Source: Candidatus Paracaedibacteraceae bacterium UBA6184 (lineage in GTDB: Bacteria; Pseudomonadota; Alphaproteobacteria; UBA6184). Taken from it: a stretch of 9,891 nucleotides of DNA. The stretch is taken from assembly GCA_002422845.1 (NCBI GenBank), contig DITM01000096.1, positions 1 through 9,891 on the forward strand. Reading direction: 5' to 3'. Positions 7,991-9,891 of this stretch are shown piece by piece. Position numbers and translations under genes: made by a program. The notes beneath the pieces are model-generated. The model did no database searches. It worked only from the letters and a program-made list of their open reading frames with translations, and was not told the DNA's origin. Numbering within the stretch: the stretch's first letter is position 1; each line of letters begins with the position of its first letter.

Positions 7991-8284
7991 ATGTCAAAAA
8001 ATAAAACAGTTACAAAACTGAATTCTATTGATTCAAAAATTGAGGACCTTAAAAATGAACGCATGAAACTGGTTCAATCTTTAGGCAATCAAATTACAGA
8101 AACACTTTACAAACAAGATGCCTTTAATCACGACTTTAAACTCCTGCTCCAGGGAATTCATTTTGTGTGCGATGAACTGAATAAAAAAGATAGTCAGTAC
8201 GCCGATGTTTGGAAACAGAATGTGTCACGAAGTGCTACAAAGAACAAACAGAAAGACACACCTAAGAAGAAGATGGTCTTGTAA
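7991..8284 (+). CDS. traC: TraC-like relaxosome accessory protein (Ti type)
   Basis: A 97-aa basic protein with no membrane segment. The N-terminal part (residues 11-40) is a heptad-like helix with the motif SIDSKIEDLKNERMKL. The middle (about 46-62) is more hydrophobic, and the C-terminus is lysine-rich (KNKQKDTPKKKMVL). In size, charge and place (first gene after oriT, divergent from traA, upstream of the traD-like gene) it matches TraC of Ti and rhizobial plasmids, an accessory protein of DNA processing at oriT. I recognise it by context and general build more than by a diagnostic motif. AGAGGA at 7978-7983, seven bases before ATG 7991, is a good ribosome site. The first 16 residues of the helical motif closely resemble those of the next gene. 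Confidence 0.6.
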   Translation: MSKNKTVTKLNSIDSKIEDLKNERMKLVQSLGNQITETLYKQDAFNHDFKLLLQGIHFVCDELNKKDSQYADVWKQNVSRSATKNKQKDTPKKKMVL

Positions 8285-8304
8285 TTTTTTAAAAACGGAT
8301 ATGA

Positions 8305-8333
8305 TTGAGCCTATTATCAGTATGGCATACAAT
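8305..8333 (+). promoter_or_regulatory. Probable promoter of the traD-like gene
   Basis: TTGAGC (8305-8310, four of six matches to the -35 consensus) and TACAAT (8328-8333, five of six matches to the -10) are separated by 17 bases. They lie in the 117-base AT-rich gap between the traC-like and traD-like genes, about 70 bases before the latter. Confidence 0.45.
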
Positions 8334-8387
8334 TATAAAAACAGATGACTATTTATCGCCCATAAAATGGTATACAAAAATAAAAAG
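8322..8387 (+). repeat. Pair of 21-bp direct repeats upstream of the traD-like gene
   Basis: Copies at 8322-8342 and 8367-8387 share 17 of 21 bases, with the pattern ATGG(C/T)ATACAA then ATAAAAA, and start 45 bases apart. The first overlaps the predicted -10 and the second lies just before the ribosome site. This is consistent with a repeated regulator-binding site; a small local duplication is the alternative. Confidence 0.45.
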
Positions 8388-8401
8388 TTTTTAAGGTATA
8401 A

Positions 8402-8761
8402 ATGATGACCAATGTCATATCTATCAATCAAAAAATAGAGCGTTTAAAAAACGAACGTAAACGTCTTGAAAAACGTATAGCGGATGCCGTCAATACAAAC
8501 AGAAAAGCACGTACCAGAACGCTGATACAATTAGGTGGACTTTTAAACATAACAAACCTTCTTGAACTAACCAATATTAACTTAGGCGAAGATCTAGAAT
8601 CAGATCAAATAAATCAAGATAAAGCAGCAACGTTACTCGGCCTTCTTCAACACCTCACAGAAACCATGCCACCAGTTCTCTCGCCAAATCAAGAAAGTGA
8701 CTTTAAACAAAAAGGTATCCGCATACTCAAAATGCGCGCCTACGAAAAGGAAAATGGATGA
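8402..8761 (+). CDS. TraD-like conjugal transfer protein (Ti type)
   Basis: A 119-aa protein carrying the hallmark of the Ti/rhizobial TraD family (unrelated to the F-type coupling protein TraD at the left of the window): the basic RKARTRTLIQLGGLL at residues 34-48, preceded by a charged helix (8-30). Ti TraD is a small accessory protein of conjugal DNA processing, about 70 aa; the extra C-terminal ~50 residues here (from about 70) look helical and have no motif I know. AAGG at 8393-8396 is 5 bases before ATG 8402 and 8 before the adjacent ATG 8405, so the second ATG may be the true start. The stop overlaps the next start as ATGA (8758-8761), implying translational coupling to the nuclease gene. 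Confidence 0.8.
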   Translation: MMTNVISINQKIERLKNERKRLEKRIADAVNTNRKARTRTLIQLGGLLNITNLLELTNINLGEDLESDQINQDKAATLLGLLQHLTETMPPVLSPNQESDFKQKGIRILKMRAYEKENG

Positions 8762-9388
8762 AAGCACTTCGGCAAGTAGCCATACTTTTGTTAAGTCTCG
8801 TAATGCCGTTTTCAGACGTCTTCGCAGAACAAAAAAATCTGAATTTATCAAACACATCTGTTGCCGTGGCTTTTTCACCGGATGATGGTGTAACACAAAT
8901 GATTATCAATGAAATAGATAAAGCAAAAATTTCTATTTATGTAGCGGCGTATTCTTTTACATCAGTACCGATAGCAGCAAAATTAATTGATGCAAAAAAA
9001 CGTGGTGTCAGTGTTAAAGTTGTCCTCGATCAATCACAACGAACAGCTATTGGATCGATCGCAACACTTCTTAAAAGATCAGGTATACCTGTGCGCTTTA
9101 ACAGACACTACAAAATTCAACACAATAAATATATGATTTTTGATGAAAAACATGTTGAGTGTGGCAGTTTTAACTACACAAGATCAGCTGAAAAAAATAA
9201 TGCTGAACCGAAGGTCAGCGTAGCTAAAATGCCATCATCATTAAAGACCAACCGCAGCTTGCAAACCTCTATGCAACCAACTTTAAAAAACTGTGGCTGG
9301 AATCTTTAAAAGCGAAGAAGGTCAGAAAATTCAGGCAACATACACTGAAACTAAGAAAAATACAGCAATAAATTTTGTGTATTGGTAA
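8758..9388 (+). pseudogene. Phospholipase D-family secreted nuclease (Nuc-like), frameshifted twice
   Basis: The frame from ATG 8758 encodes a signal peptide (hydrophobic 6-18, VFA cleavage site at 21-23) and a PLD/Nuc endonuclease domain with one HKD motif: H122, K124 and D129 in HNKYMIFD, then GSFN at 136-139. Such proteins (for example Nuc of pKM101) are exported, dimeric, non-specific nucleases. After SAEKNNAE (ends 9207) this frame turns to nonsense and stops at 9307-9309. The expected C-terminus resumes in another frame at 9228 (NAIIIKDQPQLANLYATNFKKLW) after 20 extra bases (9208-9227). It shifts again at the TTT 9305-9307, where one missing T restores ES-FKSEEGQKIQ and a stop at 9386-9388. 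Removing 20 bases and adding one gives exactly 203 codons plus stop. The catalytic motif precedes the breaks, so a truncated 183-aa product is possible. A good AAAAGG site (8745-8750) lies inside the upstream gene. Confidence 0.8.
9202..9219 (+). repeat. Hairpin at the left part of the insertion in the nuclease gene
   Basis: Bases 9202-9219 (GCTGAACC-GAA-GGTCAGC) fold into a 7-bp stem with one bulged A and a GAA loop. The hairpin straddles the left edge of the 20 extra bases at 9208-9227. The insertion is flanked by near-copies GCTGAA (9202-9207) and GCTAAA (9223-9228). Confidence 0.55.
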
Positions 9389-9402
9389 AAAGGTATTATA
9401 CT
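9375..9402 (+). promoter_or_regulatory. Possible promoter of the terminal exported-protein gene
   Basis: TATACT (9397-9402) matches five of six -10 bases. A weak TTGTGT (9375-9380) lies 16 bases upstream as a possible -35. It would start transcription about 25-30 bases before the gene beginning at 9436. Confidence 0.35.
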
Positions 9403-9435
9403 GCAACTAAAAGAATGCTCTCAAAGGAAACTGAG

Positions 9436-9891
9436 ATGATAAACGCTAAGAAACTATCAATAACGCTATTTGGTTTAACATTTCTTATAAGCACCATACA
9501 TGTAGATGCTGCTGCACGATATGGCATGCACCGGTTTATAAGTCCAACGCTTTCAATGGCTGTGCAAGCTGTTCCTGTTTTTGGATTATCTGAAGCTCGC
9601 CGCTTTTATTCTGAAGCTGGATTAGAAAAAAGAATTTATGCAAAAGAAGACATTGTTCAATTTCCTGAATTTAATTTATCTCATGAGGATCTCGTACGGT
9701 CGAATAATGAAATTGCGGAATTATTTATTCCTCCGTTAGGAAATCATTATTCACACCCAAGGTATAATATGAACATATATGAAAGGGGAAAAACACTATT
9801 TAATGAAAACACTATACGTGAGATGGAGACACATCAAAGAGAAAACTATCTTTATCCAGATATCAATGTAAGCGTCCAAGCAACCACACCC
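9436..9891 (+). CDS. Exported protein of unknown family (5' part, runs off the window)
   Basis: ATG 9436 follows a good ribosome site (AAAGGAAA, 9422-9429) and stays open for 152 codons to the window edge. The N-terminus is a classical Sec signal peptide: basic AKK at 4-6, a hydrophobic core at 9-21, and a probable cleavage site after VDA (residue 25). The mature part begins AARYGMHRF and is hydrophilic and mixed-charge, with many aromatic residues and asparagines (for example IPPLGNHYSHPRYNMNIYE at about 111-129). It has no cysteine pattern, repeat or motif that I recognise. It is likely periplasmic, surface-exposed or secreted. It lies 47 bases after the broken nuclease gene on the same strand and may be cargo of the conjugative element; no function can be named. 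Confidence 0.7.
   Translation, partial: MINAKKLSITLFGLTFLISTIHVDAAARYGMHRFISPTLSMAVQAVPVFGLSEARRFYSEAGLEKRIYAKEDIVQFPEFNLSHEDLVRSNNEIAELFIPPLGNHYSHPRYNMNIYERGKTLFNENTIREMETHQRENYLYPDINVSVQATTP

Noticed and set aside
9208..9227. Rickettsia palindromic element (RPE) inside the nuclease gene
   Set aside because: RPEs are roughly 100-150 bp and keep the frame; this insertion is 20 bp and breaks it.
9305..9371. Continuation of the nuclease in the LKAKKVRKF frame ending at 9369-9371
   Set aside because: The alternative frame (FKSEEGQKIQ...NFVYW, stop 9386-9388) reads more like a natural protein end, and with the 20-bp correction it gives a whole number of codons; the KKVRKFRQH reading is basic and repetitive.
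1..9891. CRISPR array, tRNA or rRNA genes, insertion sequence
   Set aside because: No regularly spaced repeats, no cloverleaf-like sequence, and no transposase reading frame were seen.

Overview
The window looks like the DNA-processing end of a conjugative element (plasmid or integrated element) from an AT-rich alphaproteobacterium. The best guess is a Rickettsiales- or Holosporales-like host. That guess rests on an unusual mix of genes: an F-type coupling protein (TraD) sits next to Ti/rhizobial-type TraA, TraC and TraD homologues. This mix is known from the Rickettsiales amplified genetic elements (RAGEs). The moderate base composition and the protein style fit, but no chromosomal marker is present, so the host assignment is inference.

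Layout. Positions 1-126 are the last 41 codons of an upstream gene, probably the end of a transfer-gene operon. Positions 138-2066 encode a 642-aa TraD/VirD4-type coupling ATPase. Positions 2138-2625 hold a two-gene RelBE-like toxin-antitoxin module with its own promoter and operator-like palindrome. On the minus strand, 2684-7669 encodes a 1661-aa TraA: a MOBQ-type relaxase, a RecD/TraI-like helicase and a primase-like/Toprim section, followed by a duplicated helical domain and a His/Gln-rich tail. The 321-base gap 7670-7990 between the divergent traA and traC genes contains a convincing oriT candidate: a nic-like core (TAAGTGCGC) in a hairpin, flanked by several inverted repeats. Positions 7991-8284 (TraC-like) and 8402-8761 (TraD-Ti-like) are small accessory proteins with a shared N-terminal motif. 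A phospholipase D-family secreted nuclease, start-stop overlapped with traD-Ti, follows at 8758-9388. It is broken by a 20-bp hairpin-forming insertion and a 1-bp deletion. From 9436 to the window end is the start of an exported protein of unknown family.

How it works together. TraA, helped by the TraC- and TraD-like accessory proteins, would nick oriT at about 7804-7806, unwind the strand and possibly prime the complementary strand in the recipient. The coupling protein would hand the TraA-DNA complex to the secretion channel encoded upstream of the window. The toxin-antitoxin pair would stabilise the element. The traA - oriT - traC/traD arrangement is the same as on Agrobacterium Ti plasmids, whereas the coupling protein is of the F/TraD kind.
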